Source: Bacillota bacterium (GTDB lineage: Bacteria; Bacillota_B; Desulfitobacteriia; Desulfitobacteriales; Desulfitobacteriaceae). Taken from it: DNA of 9,521 nt. The notes under the pieces were generated by a model. The model did no database searches and was not told the origin of the DNA. It worked only from the letters and a program-made list of their open reading frames with translations. A program made the position numbers and the translations under genes. The stretch covers positions 1 through 9,521 of the forward strand of contig JAJYAS010000089.1 in assembly GCA_021779415.1 (NCBI GenBank), in the 5' to 3' direction. Positions 1 to 6,315 of the stretch are shown one piece after another. How positions within the stretch are numbered: position 1 is the first letter of the stretch; each line of letters starts with the position of its first letter.

Positions 1-1197
1 ATCTCAAGTTTTGTTGCTAATAAAGGCTGGCCGATTCTGTTATCTCCTCACGATGCACTCCCTCAAGAAATGAAAAACTTTTTGCTGGAAAGGCAGCCTT
101 CGAAAGTATACATAACAGGGGGAGTAGCCGCGATCTCAGACAATGTAAAATCCGAAATAAGTAGTTTGTTACCACAGGTTAGTGTCGAACGGTTGACTGG
201 ACAATCTCGGTTTGATACGAATGTTATCATTGCAGAAACCTTTGCACCGAATCCATCAACCATATATCTTGCCACAGGTTACGGTTTTGCTGATGCTTTG
301 GCAGGTAGTGTTGTGGCAGCCAAAGATGGAGATCCCATTATATTTATAGACCCTTCGGTACCAACATTGCCAAAATCAGTAGCCAGTTACTTTGGGAAGC
401 TTTATGCTAAAAATTCAAGTCCAAACTTAGTTTCTTTTGGGGGCAGTGGAGTTGTAACAGATGAGATAATTAAAAGTTCAAGTGACTTAATTTCGGGAAC
501 AGCAAAAGAAACAAGTATCTATTCAATTGCCGATATAGCTGCAACGGTTACTCAAGATGAAGACTATTCTTTACCTACAACTGTTCAAGCTAAGCTTTAT
601 AACAGCGATACTATTGATGTGCCTGTTCGGTGGAATCCCACGTCTGTCGATACCAGTAGTATAGGTTCAAGTGTTTATGATGGAGTTGTAGCCGGATATG
701 GAAAAACAATTAAACTTAATCTTACTATTAAAGAACCAATACCAATACAAATCGCTCAATACTCTACTGACTTTGACTCAACTTTGGTTAATCGTACGGA
801 GAACATTCGCCTTGCTGCAAAGGCTCTCGATGGAAAACTATTAGCACCTGGAGAACGGTTCTCCTTCAATGAGAGTGTCGGAGAACGAACAGCTGAAGCG
901 GGTTATAAAGAAGCAATGATCATCGAAGGAGACACCTTCACTCCGGGGCTTGGGGGAGGAGTTTGCCAAGTTTCTTCCACTCTCTATAATGCCGTAATTC
1001 TTGCCCGATTAGAAATTCTAGAAAGACACCGTCATACCTTGCCTATAAGTTATGTTCCTACCGGGCAGGATGCAACAGTAGCCTATCCTGTACTTGACTT
1101 TAAATTTAGAAATAATAAAGATGCTTATCTCTTAATCCACAGTTTCACAGAAGGTAATACCTTAACCTTTCAGCTTTATGAAAAGGCAAAGAATTGA
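1..1197 (+). CDS. Secreted cell-wall protein with CWB2 repeats, Ig-like domain and VanW domain (5' partial)
   Basis: The frame is open from base 1, so the start and signal peptide lie outside the window; 398 residues are visible. Window residues 1-165 carry cell-wall-binding repeat 2 (CWB2) sequence: one partial and one full repeat, with typical phrases such as VYITGGVAAISDNV, RLTGQSRFDTN and GYGFADALAGS. Residues about 174-245 look like a bacterial Ig-like domain (LPTTVQAKLYN, VDTSSIG, GVVAGYG). Residues about 257-393 are a VanW domain with its hallmark GGGVCQVSSTLYNA at 318-331. CWB2 repeats are known to anchor proteins non-covalently to secondary wall polymers, so this should be an exported surface protein. 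The biochemical role of VanW is unresolved, although the family is named from vancomycin-resistance clusters. A methionine at base 70 lies inside the first CWB2 repeat and is not a credible start. A terminator follows within 40 bp. Confidence 0.93.
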   Translation: MSSFVANKGWPILLSPHDALPQEMKNFLLERQPSKVYITGGVAAISDNVKSEISSLLPQVSVERLTGQSRFDTNVIIAETFAPNPSTIYLATGYGFADALAGSVVAAKDGDPIIFIDPSVPTLPKSVASYFGKLYAKNSSPNLVSFGGSGVVTDEIIKSSSDLISGTAKETSIYSIADIAATVTQDEDYSLPTTVQAKLYNSDTIDVPVRWNPTSVDTSSIGSSVYDGVVAGYGKTIKLNLTIKEPIPIQIAQYSTDFDSTLVNRTENIRLAAKALDGKLLAPGERFSFNESVGERTAEAGYKEAMIIEGDTFTPGLGGGVCQVSSTLYNAVILARLEILERHRHTLPISYVPTGQDATVAYPVLDFKFRNNKDAYLLIHSFTEGNTLTFQLYEKAKN

Positions 1198-1232
1198 TCA
1201 TAAGGGAACCATTGGACAAATGTATGAAAGTG

Positions 1233-1268
1233 AAAGGTCAGGTCGCATTTTGAGCGGTCTGGCTTTTT
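1233..1268 (+). terminator. Rho-independent terminator after the VanW gene
   Basis: A 14-bp stem is formed by 1233-1246 and 1254-1267 with a 7-base loop. It includes several G-U pairs and no mismatches, and its 3' arm ends in TTTTT. It starts 36 bases past the stop codon and separates the wall protein from the next gene. Confidence 0.85.
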
Positions 1269-1307
1269 CAAATTATTTATGCAATCTTTGGAGGAAATTA
1301 AGGAAAA

Positions 1308-1373
1308 ATGAGGAATAATGAAGAGGAAGCCGAGAGTATTATCGGAATAGTCAAAGAACTACGAAAGGGGTGA
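1308..1373 (+). CDS. Possible 21-residue leader ORF upstream of the SanA/YdcF gene
   Basis: An ATG preceded by purine-rich AAGGA (and GGAGG further up) opens a 21-codon frame reading MRNNEEEAESIIGIVKELRKG. It ends at a TGA whose final bases overlap the ribosome site of the next gene. It is in the same frame as that gene, separated from its TTG by three codons after the stop. The charged, helical composition is compatible with a short real peptide, a translational-coupling leader, or a chance ORF. No family is recognised. Confidence 0.25.
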   Translation: MRNNEEEAESIIGIVKELRKG

Positions 1374-1382
1374 GTATTACTA

Positions 1383-2054
1383 TTGAAGAAGTATTTGAAA
1401 CGAATCTTAGGTTTTTCCATTTGCATTTTGGTTGCACTGAGTGTCTCCGTTTTAGTAATTGACAAGTATGTCGAACAAAAAGGAATGGAATTTATAGTAG
1501 GGCCTAACGATGTACCTAAGGCCGATGCTATTCTTGTCTTGGGTGCCTATGTTGCTCCAGATGGTACAGTTTCAACCATGCTGAATGATCGCTTGACCGT
1601 TGCGCAAGAGATTTTTCAAATGAGTAAAGCAGAAAAATTGATTGTTAGTGGTGACCATGGCCGAAAGGATTATGATGAAGTTAATGCCATGAAGAAATTC
1701 CTGATGGATAGAGGCATTTCTGATCAAGATATATTCATGGATCATGCTGGTTTTAGTACTTATGAAAGTTTGTATAGGGCTAGGGATATCTTTCAAGTGA
1801 AAAAGGTCATTATTGTTACTCAGGAATACCACCTAATGAGAGCGGTCTTTATTGCGAGGGAATTAGGGGTTGAGGCTTATGGAGTAGCTTCGGATAAACA
1901 TGACTATGGACAGGTCATGGGTTTATATAAAGTTAGAGAAATGGCTGCTAGAAATAAAGATTTTCTAATGGCTAAGATCATCAAACCAAAACCGACATAT
2001 TTAGGAAAGGCAATTCCGGTATTCGGTGACGGCAGAGCAACCGATGACAAGTAG
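1383..2054 (+). CDS. SanA/YdcF-family (DUF218) membrane-anchored protein
   Basis: The 223-residue protein starts at TTG, with AAAGGGG about 12 bases upstream and an in-frame TGA at 1371 that rules out a longer start. Residues 8-26 form one hydrophobic segment after a KKYLKR basic patch, so the bulk should lie outside the membrane. The DUF218 fold is supported by DAILVLGA (48-55), the LIVSGDHG loop (86-93), HAGFSTYESL (121-130) and VTQEYHLMRA (145-154), a pattern shared with SanA, ElyC and YdcF. E. coli SanA is linked to vancomycin exclusion at high temperature and ElyC to envelope biogenesis; the reaction is not established for most members. Its position beside a VanW protein suggests an envelope role, but a terminator separates them, so they are probably not co-transcribed. 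The family call is firm and the function open. Confidence 0.9.
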   Translation: MKKYLKRILGFSICILVALSVSVLVIDKYVEQKGMEFIVGPNDVPKADAILVLGAYVAPDGTVSTMLNDRLTVAQEIFQMSKAEKLIVSGDHGRKDYDEVNAMKKFLMDRGISDQDIFMDHAGFSTYESLYRARDIFQVKKVIIVTQEYHLMRAVFIARELGVEAYGVASDKHDYGQVMGLYKVREMAARNKDFLMAKIIKPKPTYLGKAIPVFGDGRATDDK

Positions 2055-2130
2055 AGGTAAATGGAGTGAAGTCTGTCAAACTGGGGCGTGTGGGATATGT
2101 AGTGGGGAGTTGGGTAACTGGTGCCTAAAG

Positions 2131-2160
2131 TTGTAAGAACCACCATTTTGGGGGTATGGT
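2131..2160 (+). promoter_or_regulatory. Weak candidate promoter for the DUF2164 gene
   Basis: TTGTAA and TATGGT are separated by 18 bases and lie 37 bases before the TTG start. Each box matches the sigma-A consensus at four of six positions, so this is only suggestive; read-through from the SanA/YdcF gene is an alternative. Confidence 0.22.
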
Positions 2161-2196
2161 TTAAAGCAATTAGTACTGATTCGGAGGGAAAATAAT

Positions 2197-2427
2197 TTGG
2201 ATAATAAAATAAAAATAAGTAAAGAAAAACGACAAGATATGATTTTGGCCATTCAAACCCATTTTTTGAAAGAAAGAGAAGAGGAGCTCGGAGATTTAGC
2301 AGCGGGATTATTGCTGGACTTTATTACAGATAAACTAGCACTTGAATTCTACAATCAAGGTGTTTATGATTCATACAAATTTATAAATCAAAAAACTGAA
2401 GACTTATTAGAAATTATCAAATATTAG
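2197..2427 (+). CDS. DUF2164 family protein
   Basis: This small cytoplasmic protein has 76 residues. The TTG start is supported by GGAGGG at 2183-2188, eight bases upstream, and no better ATG exists nearby. The sequence matches the DUF2164 pattern: an N-terminal KISKEKRQDMILAIQTHF helix, an acidic EEELGDLAAG stretch, LLLDFITDKLALEFYNQGVYD in the middle (the FYNQGV core at residues 49-54), and a C-terminal amphipathic helix ending EDLLEIIKY. The family is widespread in bacteria and has no established function. No signal peptide or membrane segment is seen. It stands apart from its neighbours, with 142 bp upstream and a terminator about 120 bp downstream. Confidence 0.88.
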   Translation: MDNKIKISKEKRQDMILAIQTHFLKEREEELGDLAAGLLLDFITDKLALEFYNQGVYDSYKFINQKTEDLLEIIKY

Positions 2428-2436
2428 TATGTCAGG

Positions 2437-2460
2437 CCTCTCCCTCCCTCCCTCTCTCTT
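2437..2460 (+). repeat. 24-base homopyrimidine tract with CCCT repeats
   Basis: An uninterrupted C/T run just after the DUF2164 stop codon contains three consecutive CCCT-type units flanked by CT repeats. The minus strand therefore carries three GGG runs and further GG, enough to suggest a quadruplex- or triplex-prone sequence. Such tracts are also prone to slippage. Function is unknown. Confidence 0.8.
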
Positions 2461-2546
2461 AATAGGTCGATGGCTAAAGAGTTTACAACTCTAAACAATG
2501 CGGGAATTTTGAGAATGTAGTTTTATAAGAAGTACGTAATATCCTT

Positions 2547-2591
2547 AAAAAAGCCGAAATCAGACATAATGCCTGATTTTGGCTTTTTTTT
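2547..2591 (+). terminator. Strong rho-independent terminator after DUF2164
   Basis: A near-perfect 17-bp stem (2547-2563 with 2573-2589, one G-U pair) encloses a 9-base loop. The 3' arm runs into eight consecutive T. The A-rich 5' side would also give a partial terminator on the minus strand. It isolates the DUF2164 unit from the pha leader. Confidence 0.93.
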
Positions 2592-2821
2592 GAGAAGTGA
2601 ATGTTCTATGCGAATTACAATGCTAGATTGAGATTAATGCGCCAGAATGTCACAGCAAACAGTTAACAAAAATTGTGGTCATTGGTGCTTTTTATGAATA
2701 ACTAGGATGAAATAGGCATACAAATTTTAACTGTAGACACTAGGATGTGCTTGTATACGTGAGGTGGAATGGAATTACCTAATTTAGAATTAGGTAAAAT
2801 ACTATTATTCCCAAAAGCTCA
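2592..2821. other. Non-coding stretch upstream of the pha promoter
   Basis: I see no gene with a start and ribosome site on either strand. The stretch contains a 9-base direct repeat, ACTAGGATG, at 2701-2709 and 2739-2747, and a 9-bp inverted repeat at 2775-2797, both just upstream of the best promoter candidate. These could be regulator sites for the pha operon. Confidence 0.5.
2775..2797. promoter_or_regulatory. Inverted repeat upstream of the pha promoter (operator candidate)
   Basis: Perfect 9-bp arms TTACCTAAT and ATTAGGTAA are separated by five bases. The centre lies about 36 bases upstream of the -35 box. There is no T-run directly after the 3' arm, so it is more like a dyad protein-binding site than a terminator. 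The cognate regulator is unknown. Confidence 0.5.
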
Positions 2822-2850
2822 TTGATTTACACAAGGGGATATGGTAATAT
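2822..2850 (+). promoter_or_regulatory. Candidate sigma-A promoter of the pha operon
   Basis: TTGATT (2822-2827) and TAATAT (2845-2850) are separated by 17 bases. Each hexamer matches the consensus at four of six positions with ideal spacing. Transcription would begin near 2857, giving a leader of about 110 bases before phaE that contains the long-range inverted repeat described separately. Confidence 0.5.
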
Positions 2851-2866
2851 TTTACATCATACGGGC

Positions 2867-2918
2867 GACAAAGTTTCAACCAACAAATACTTCAAATTGA
2901 TTACCCCAAAACTTTGTC
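2867..2918 (+). promoter_or_regulatory. Long-range stem in the pha operon leader
   Basis: Arms GACAAAGTTT (2867-2876) and AAACTTTGTC (2909-2918) are perfect complements 32 bases apart, and the stem can be extended by two G-C pairs across a bulge. It lies between the proposed start site and the phaE ribosome site, so it could be an RNA stem-loop or a pair of half-sites for a repressor. No known riboswitch class is recognised. Confidence 0.45.
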
Positions 2919-2966
2919 CCAGACGCCTGGAAAATGCCAAGAGTCCACTAAATTGGAGGAATTAAA

Positions 2967-4079
2967 ATGAGCGAGACCATGAATTTCGTAGAGCAGTGCT
3001 TTGATATCCAACGGAAAATGTTTGATTTTTGGCAAAATAGTATGACTATGGCCATAAACTCGAAGGAGAAAGTAGAGGAAAAGAAGGATACTCCTATAAC
3101 AAATATCTTTGAGGAAAGCATGAAACCAACCCAAGAGATTATTAAAAAATGGTTTGAGGTTTCAAATGATCAATATTCAAAAAACTTCAAAGGTTTTAAT
3201 CCTGCTTATCCACAAGAAATCATTAATAAAATGCTTAGCGGAGCAAATATATATCAGAATCTTATTAGATTCTGGGAAGATCTAAACGTAAATATTACAG
3301 GAATAGAGAGTGATCCCTTTAAATTTTACACCAAATGGAATGAAGATTATTTAAAAATAGTATCTAACAACTTTATTTCCTACCTGCCAGAACAAATGCA
3401 AAATTTCTTTAAAAACCCTATTGATAATTACATGATGTCCACAAATACATTTCATAAGTTTTTTAATCCATGGATAGAGGGAACTCAAGACTTGCAAAAT
3501 TTACTAGCGAAGAGCATGACGGGAGATAAAACAGCTTACATTGAGTTCAATAGACTTTGGAATGAAAAGTTTTCCTCTACCTATGGGAAAATATTAAGTA
3601 TGCCTCAATTTTCTATGAATCGAGAACAAATGCAAAAACAAATGCGGAGCCTTAATGCATTAATCAATTTCGTCAATCCCATGAATGAATTTGTTGCAAC
3701 CATGGCTAAAGTGAACCAGGAAACCTTAGTAAAGATTATAAACGATTATCAACAGATGTTAATAGAGGGCACTAACCCTAAAACTTATAAGGAATTCTAC
3801 GAATACTGGTGGAAACAAAACGAAGTGGCCTACCAAAATTTATTTGGAACAGCTGAATTTTCTAAGCTAATTACTCAAGTATTGGATGCTGGGGTTAATT
3901 TTAAAAAAGATTTTGATAGTTTATTAGAAAATCAATTAAAGTTTTTACCTTATCCTTCTAGAAAAGATATGGATAGTGTGTATAAGACACTTGATGATTT
4001 GAAAAGAGAAGTAAGATCTTTGAAAAAGGAAGTAGTAGTACTCAAGGAAGATAAGGCGAATAAAGTAGCCAATACCTGA
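2967..4079 (+). CDS. phaE: Class III PHA synthase subunit PhaE
   Basis: The 370-residue protein starts at ATG with GGAGG at 2955-2959. PhaE is the non-catalytic partner that binds and activates PhaC at the surface of PHA granules. Support comes from the N-terminal FDIQRKMFDFWQNSM motif (12-26), the many Trp/Phe-rich helices (for example FYEYWWKQN at 277-285), and the family's C-terminal signature LPYPSRKDMDSVYKTLDDL (327-345) leading into a charged heptad coiled coil to about 364. The length fits PhaE (about 350-370 residues) and not the shorter PhaR of class IV synthases (about 200). It is the first gene of a tight operon, 24 bp before phaC, whose own size also fits class III. There is no signal peptide or transmembrane segment, as expected for a granule-associated cytoplasmic protein. 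Confidence 0.92.
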   Translation: MSETMNFVEQCFDIQRKMFDFWQNSMTMAINSKEKVEEKKDTPITNIFEESMKPTQEIIKKWFEVSNDQYSKNFKGFNPAYPQEIINKMLSGANIYQNLIRFWEDLNVNITGIESDPFKFYTKWNEDYLKIVSNNFISYLPEQMQNFFKNPIDNYMMSTNTFHKFFNPWIEGTQDLQNLLAKSMTGDKTAYIEFNRLWNEKFSSTYGKILSMPQFSMNREQMQKQMRSLNALINFVNPMNEFVATMAKVNQETLVKIINDYQQMLIEGTNPKTYKEFYEYWWKQNEVAYQNLFGTAEFSKLITQVLDAGVNFKKDFDSLLENQLKFLPYPSRKDMDSVYKTLDDLKREVRSLKKEVVVLKEDKANKVANT

Positions 4080-4103
4080 AAACAAGCGGCTAAGGAGGAC
4101 TAG

Positions 4104-5189
4104 ATGATGTTAGCAAACTTTCCTATTGATGTAGAAAAAAATTTTAACGAGATGTTCGAATCTCAGAAGAAATTTATCCATAGTGTAGACGTATTACTCA
4201 ATTTAGGGGATACGGGATCAGACAAAACCCCTAAAGAACTCTTCTATAGAGAGGATAAAATGCAGGTGTTTCACTATAAGCCTTTAAGCAAAAAGGTAAG
4301 TAAAGTGCCTACTCTTATTATCTATGCCCTGGTTAATCGACAATATATGATGGATATTCAACAAGACCGCAGTGTTATTAAAAATCTTTTAGAACTTGGC
4401 TTGGATCTATATATCATTGATTGGGGATATCCAACCGCACAAGATAAATATGTGACTTTGGATGATTATATTGATGTCTATATTGAGAATGCAGTTAATG
4501 AGATCTTACAAAGTACGGGTGCAGTGAAATTAAATATCATTGGAGTTTGCCAAGGAGGAACGTTTTCCGCTATTTATACGGCCTTAAATCCTGATAAGGT
4601 TAAAAACCTAGTTACTATGGTTACACCCATTGATTTTGATGCGGGGACAACGGCTAAGGATGGTTTTCTATTTAAGTGGAGTAAGGAAATGAACGTCGAT
4701 AATTTGGTTGATGCTTATGGAGTCATTCCAGGAGAATTTCTCAACGGTGGTTTTGATCTATTAAAACCTTTTCAATTAATGCTAAATAAATATGTAGGCA
4801 TAATTGACAATTTCGATAGCCCGGATGTCGCTGCAAATTTTATTCGCATGGAAAAATGGATTCTCGACAGTCCTGATCAATCAGGAGAAGCCTTTAGAAG
4901 GTTTATTAAGGAATTGTATCAAGAAAATAGACTGGTTAAAGGAACGTTCAAAATTGGCGGGAAACTTGTTGATTTAAAGAAAATAACGATGCCGATTCTA
5001 ACCATTTGTGGTGACCAAGATCATATTGTTCCTCCAGAAGCGACAAAACCATTCAATGATTATGTTGGCAGTAAAGATAAAGAATTGGTTTCATACCCGA
5101 TTGGGCATATTGGAATGTATGTTAGTTCAAAATCGCACCATGTAATTGCACCTAAGATTGCTGAATGGCTTCTGAAGCGTGAGAAATAA
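4104..5189 (+). CDS. phaC: Class III poly(3-hydroxyalkanoate) synthase catalytic subunit PhaC
   Basis: The 361-residue alpha/beta-hydrolase-fold enzyme polymerises (R)-3-hydroxyacyl-CoA and releases CoA. The lipase-like box is G-V-C-Q-G-G at 147-152 with nucleophile Cys149; the general-base Asp is D306 in QDHIVPP and the His is H335 in GHIG. Other family landmarks are ALVNRQYMMDIQQDRS (75-90), DLYIIDWGYP (101-110), NLVTMVTPIDF (168-178) and the MEKWILDSPDQSGEAFRRF region (249-267), all close to the Allochromatium-type enzyme. Length fits class III (about 355). The start is ATG ATG; AAGGAGG at 4092-4098 lies 5 bases from the first and 8 from the second, so 4107 is a slightly better-spaced alternative. 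It follows phaE by 24 bp and precedes the reductase by 23 bp. Confidence 0.96.
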   Translation: MMLANFPIDVEKNFNEMFESQKKFIHSVDVLLNLGDTGSDKTPKELFYREDKMQVFHYKPLSKKVSKVPTLIIYALVNRQYMMDIQQDRSVIKNLLELGLDLYIIDWGYPTAQDKYVTLDDYIDVYIENAVNEILQSTGAVKLNIIGVCQGGTFSAIYTALNPDKVKNLVTMVTPIDFDAGTTAKDGFLFKWSKEMNVDNLVDAYGVIPGEFLNGGFDLLKPFQLMLNKYVGIIDNFDSPDVAANFIRMEKWILDSPDQSGEAFRRFIKELYQENRLVKGTFKIGGKLVDLKKITMPILTICGDQDHIVPPEATKPFNDYVGSKDKELVSYPIGHIGMYVSSKSHHVIAPKIAEWLLKREK

Positions 5190-5212
5190 CCTTTTTGGGA
5201 GGATAATGGATT

Positions 5213-5932
5213 ATGAGATTAGAAGGTAAAGTAGCCATTATTACTGGAGGCGCCAGAGGATTAGGACAGGCGATGGCAGAGGAATTTGCCAAGGTAGGGG
5301 CAAAAGTTATCGCGTGTGATATGGAAGATTTAACTTATCGCAATGAAAATGTAGAAGGCTATAAACTCAATGTAACTGATGGCAAAGCTTGTAAGGTGTT
5401 ATCCGAATATGTTAAAGAAAAATATGGCAAAGTGGATATCTTAGTCAATAATGCGGGTATCACTAGGGATGCACTCACTCGAAAAATTACGGACGAGCAA
5501 TGGAACTTAGTGATTGATGTCAATCTTAAGGGTGTCTATAATCTGACTCGCTATATTGGACCCATGATGCAGGGGGATGGTAAAGGATCGATTATCAATA
5601 TATCTTCTGTTGTTGGGGAGTATGGTAATATTGGTCAGGTTAATTATGCAGCTACAAAAGCTGGAGTTATTGGTATGACTAAAACTTGGGCGAAAGAGTT
5701 TGCCATGAAGGGGGCTCAAGTTAGAGTCAATGCAATTTCCCCAGGCTATACAATGACAGACATTCTGAAAACAGTTCCGCAAGAGTTATTAAATACATTT
5801 GCCAAGCAAACCATGTTAGGGAGGCTGGGAGAACCAATAGAAATCGCTAAGGCAGCTCTATTCTTAGCTTCAGATGAGTCATCATATATAACAGGGCATA
5901 ATCTATGTGTTAATGGCGGAATGCGCTTGTAG
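5213..5932 (+). CDS. phaB: SDR-family acetoacetyl-CoA reductase (PhaB/FabG-like)
   Basis: The 239-residue classical short-chain dehydrogenase has the cofactor motif TGGARGLG (11-18), NNAG (79-82) and the catalytic tetrad N104, S132, Y145 and K149. A Rossmann-fold enzyme of this size beside phaE and phaC most probably reduces acetoacetyl-CoA to (R)-3-hydroxybutyryl-CoA, the PHA monomer; a FabG role in fatty-acid synthesis cannot be excluded by sequence. At the end of the second strand it has an acidic residue, D36 (VIACDMED), a feature that in SDRs usually favours NAD(H), whereas well-studied PhaB and FabG enzymes use NADPH. GGGAGG at 5197-5202 supports the ATG at 5213; an earlier out-of-frame ATG at 5206 leads to an early stop. 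It is the last gene of the operon. Confidence 0.88.
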   Translation: MRLEGKVAIITGGARGLGQAMAEEFAKVGAKVIACDMEDLTYRNENVEGYKLNVTDGKACKVLSEYVKEKYGKVDILVNNAGITRDALTRKITDEQWNLVIDVNLKGVYNLTRYIGPMMQGDGKGSIINISSVVGEYGNIGQVNYAATKAGVIGMTKTWAKEFAMKGAQVRVNAISPGYTMTDILKTVPQELLNTFAKQTMLGRLGEPIEIAKAALFLASDESSYITGHNLCVNGGMRL

Positions 5933-5950
5933 TTTGAAATAACAACAATC

Positions 5951-5978
5951 AGACCGCCTGCTTGAACTCAGGCGGTCT
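5951..5978. terminator. GC-rich hairpin between convergent genes, probable bidirectional terminator
   Basis: A perfect 10-bp stem, AGACCGCCTG with CAGGCGGTCT, has an 8-base loop and lies 18 bases after the phaB stop. The + side tail is weak (TTGTAGAGTTT), and the minus side tail (GATTGTTGTTATTT) is T-rich but interrupted. As pha genes and the 52-residue minus-strand gene converge here, it can serve both. Confidence 0.65.
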
Positions 5979-6067
5979 TGTAGAGTTTAGGACTACCATG
6001 TTAAATTCTCTTAACGAGATGTAATAGTTCGTCAGCCATGACCGTTACTCTTTCTTGTCTAGTACAT

Positions 6068-6226
6068 TTATATTTTACCTTCTAAATCTTCCATTATTTT
6101 AACAATCGAATATAAAGCGTTAAATTTGATATGATCTTCTTTCGTCGACCCATTAACCCCATTAACCTTTTCACACTCAAATTTTAACTTTTTTAGTAAT
6201 TCGTTCCACATTTTTTCATAATTCAT
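6068..6226 (-). CDS. Small 52-residue hypothetical protein
   Basis: On the minus strand an ATG at 6226-6224 opens a 53-codon frame ending in TAA. It is preceded nine bases upstream by AAAGGAG, as good a ribosome site as any in the window. The protein begins MNYEKMWNELLKKLKF and ends IVKIMEDLEGKI; it is highly charged, predicted mostly helical, has one Cys (18), and has neither signal peptide nor membrane segment. A short loop, NGVNGSTKED, separates two amphipathic helices. I do not recognise a family. It is convergent with the pha operon and divergent from the B12 riboswitch. A candidate promoter lies at 6287-6315. Strong ribosome site, coding-like composition and promoter together make it a credible gene missed by length cut-offs. 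Confidence 0.72.
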   Translation of the reverse strand: MNYEKMWNELLKKLKFECEKVNGVNGSTKEDHIKFNALYSIVKIMEDLEGKI

Positions 6227-6244
6227 GTTATCTCACTCCTTTCT

Positions 6245-6279
6245 ATCCTTTACAGCAACTTGAACAGTTATGAAAGGAT
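6245..6279 (-). promoter_or_regulatory. Inverted repeat in the leader of the 52-residue gene
   Basis: Arms ATCCTTT (6245-6251) and AAAGGAT (6273-6279) pair, and an inner AACT/AGTT pair extends the fold. In the minus-strand transcript this sits directly ahead of the ribosome site AAAGGAG, to which the ATCCTTT arm is also largely complementary. A translation-control hairpin is possible but unproven. Confidence 0.35.
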
Positions 6280-6286
6280 TAACAAT

Positions 6287-6315
6287 ATTTTATCCCAAAT
6301 GGACAGGCTATACAA
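6287..6315 (-). promoter_or_regulatory. Candidate promoter for the 52-residue minus-strand gene
   Basis: Read on the minus strand, TTGTAT (6315-6310) and TAAAAT (6292-6287) are separated by 17 bases. The -10 box matches the consensus at five of six positions and the -35 box is weaker. It would start transcription near 6280, leaving about 54 bases of leader before the ATG. Confidence 0.45.

Noticed and set aside
70..72. ATG at base 70 as the start of the VanW protein
   Set aside because: The frame is open to base 1 and upstream residues continue the CWB2 repeat, so it is internal to a truncated gene.
2055..2196. AACCA...TGGTT inverted repeat near 2136-2161 as a terminator of the SanA/YdcF gene
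   Set aside because: The stem is only about five pairs with no T-run.
6010..6045. Minus-strand 12-codon frame reading MADELLHLVKRI
   Set aside because: Although it looks like a protein C-terminus, it has no ribosome site and the frame is closed a short distance upstream; too short to support as a gene or pseudogene.
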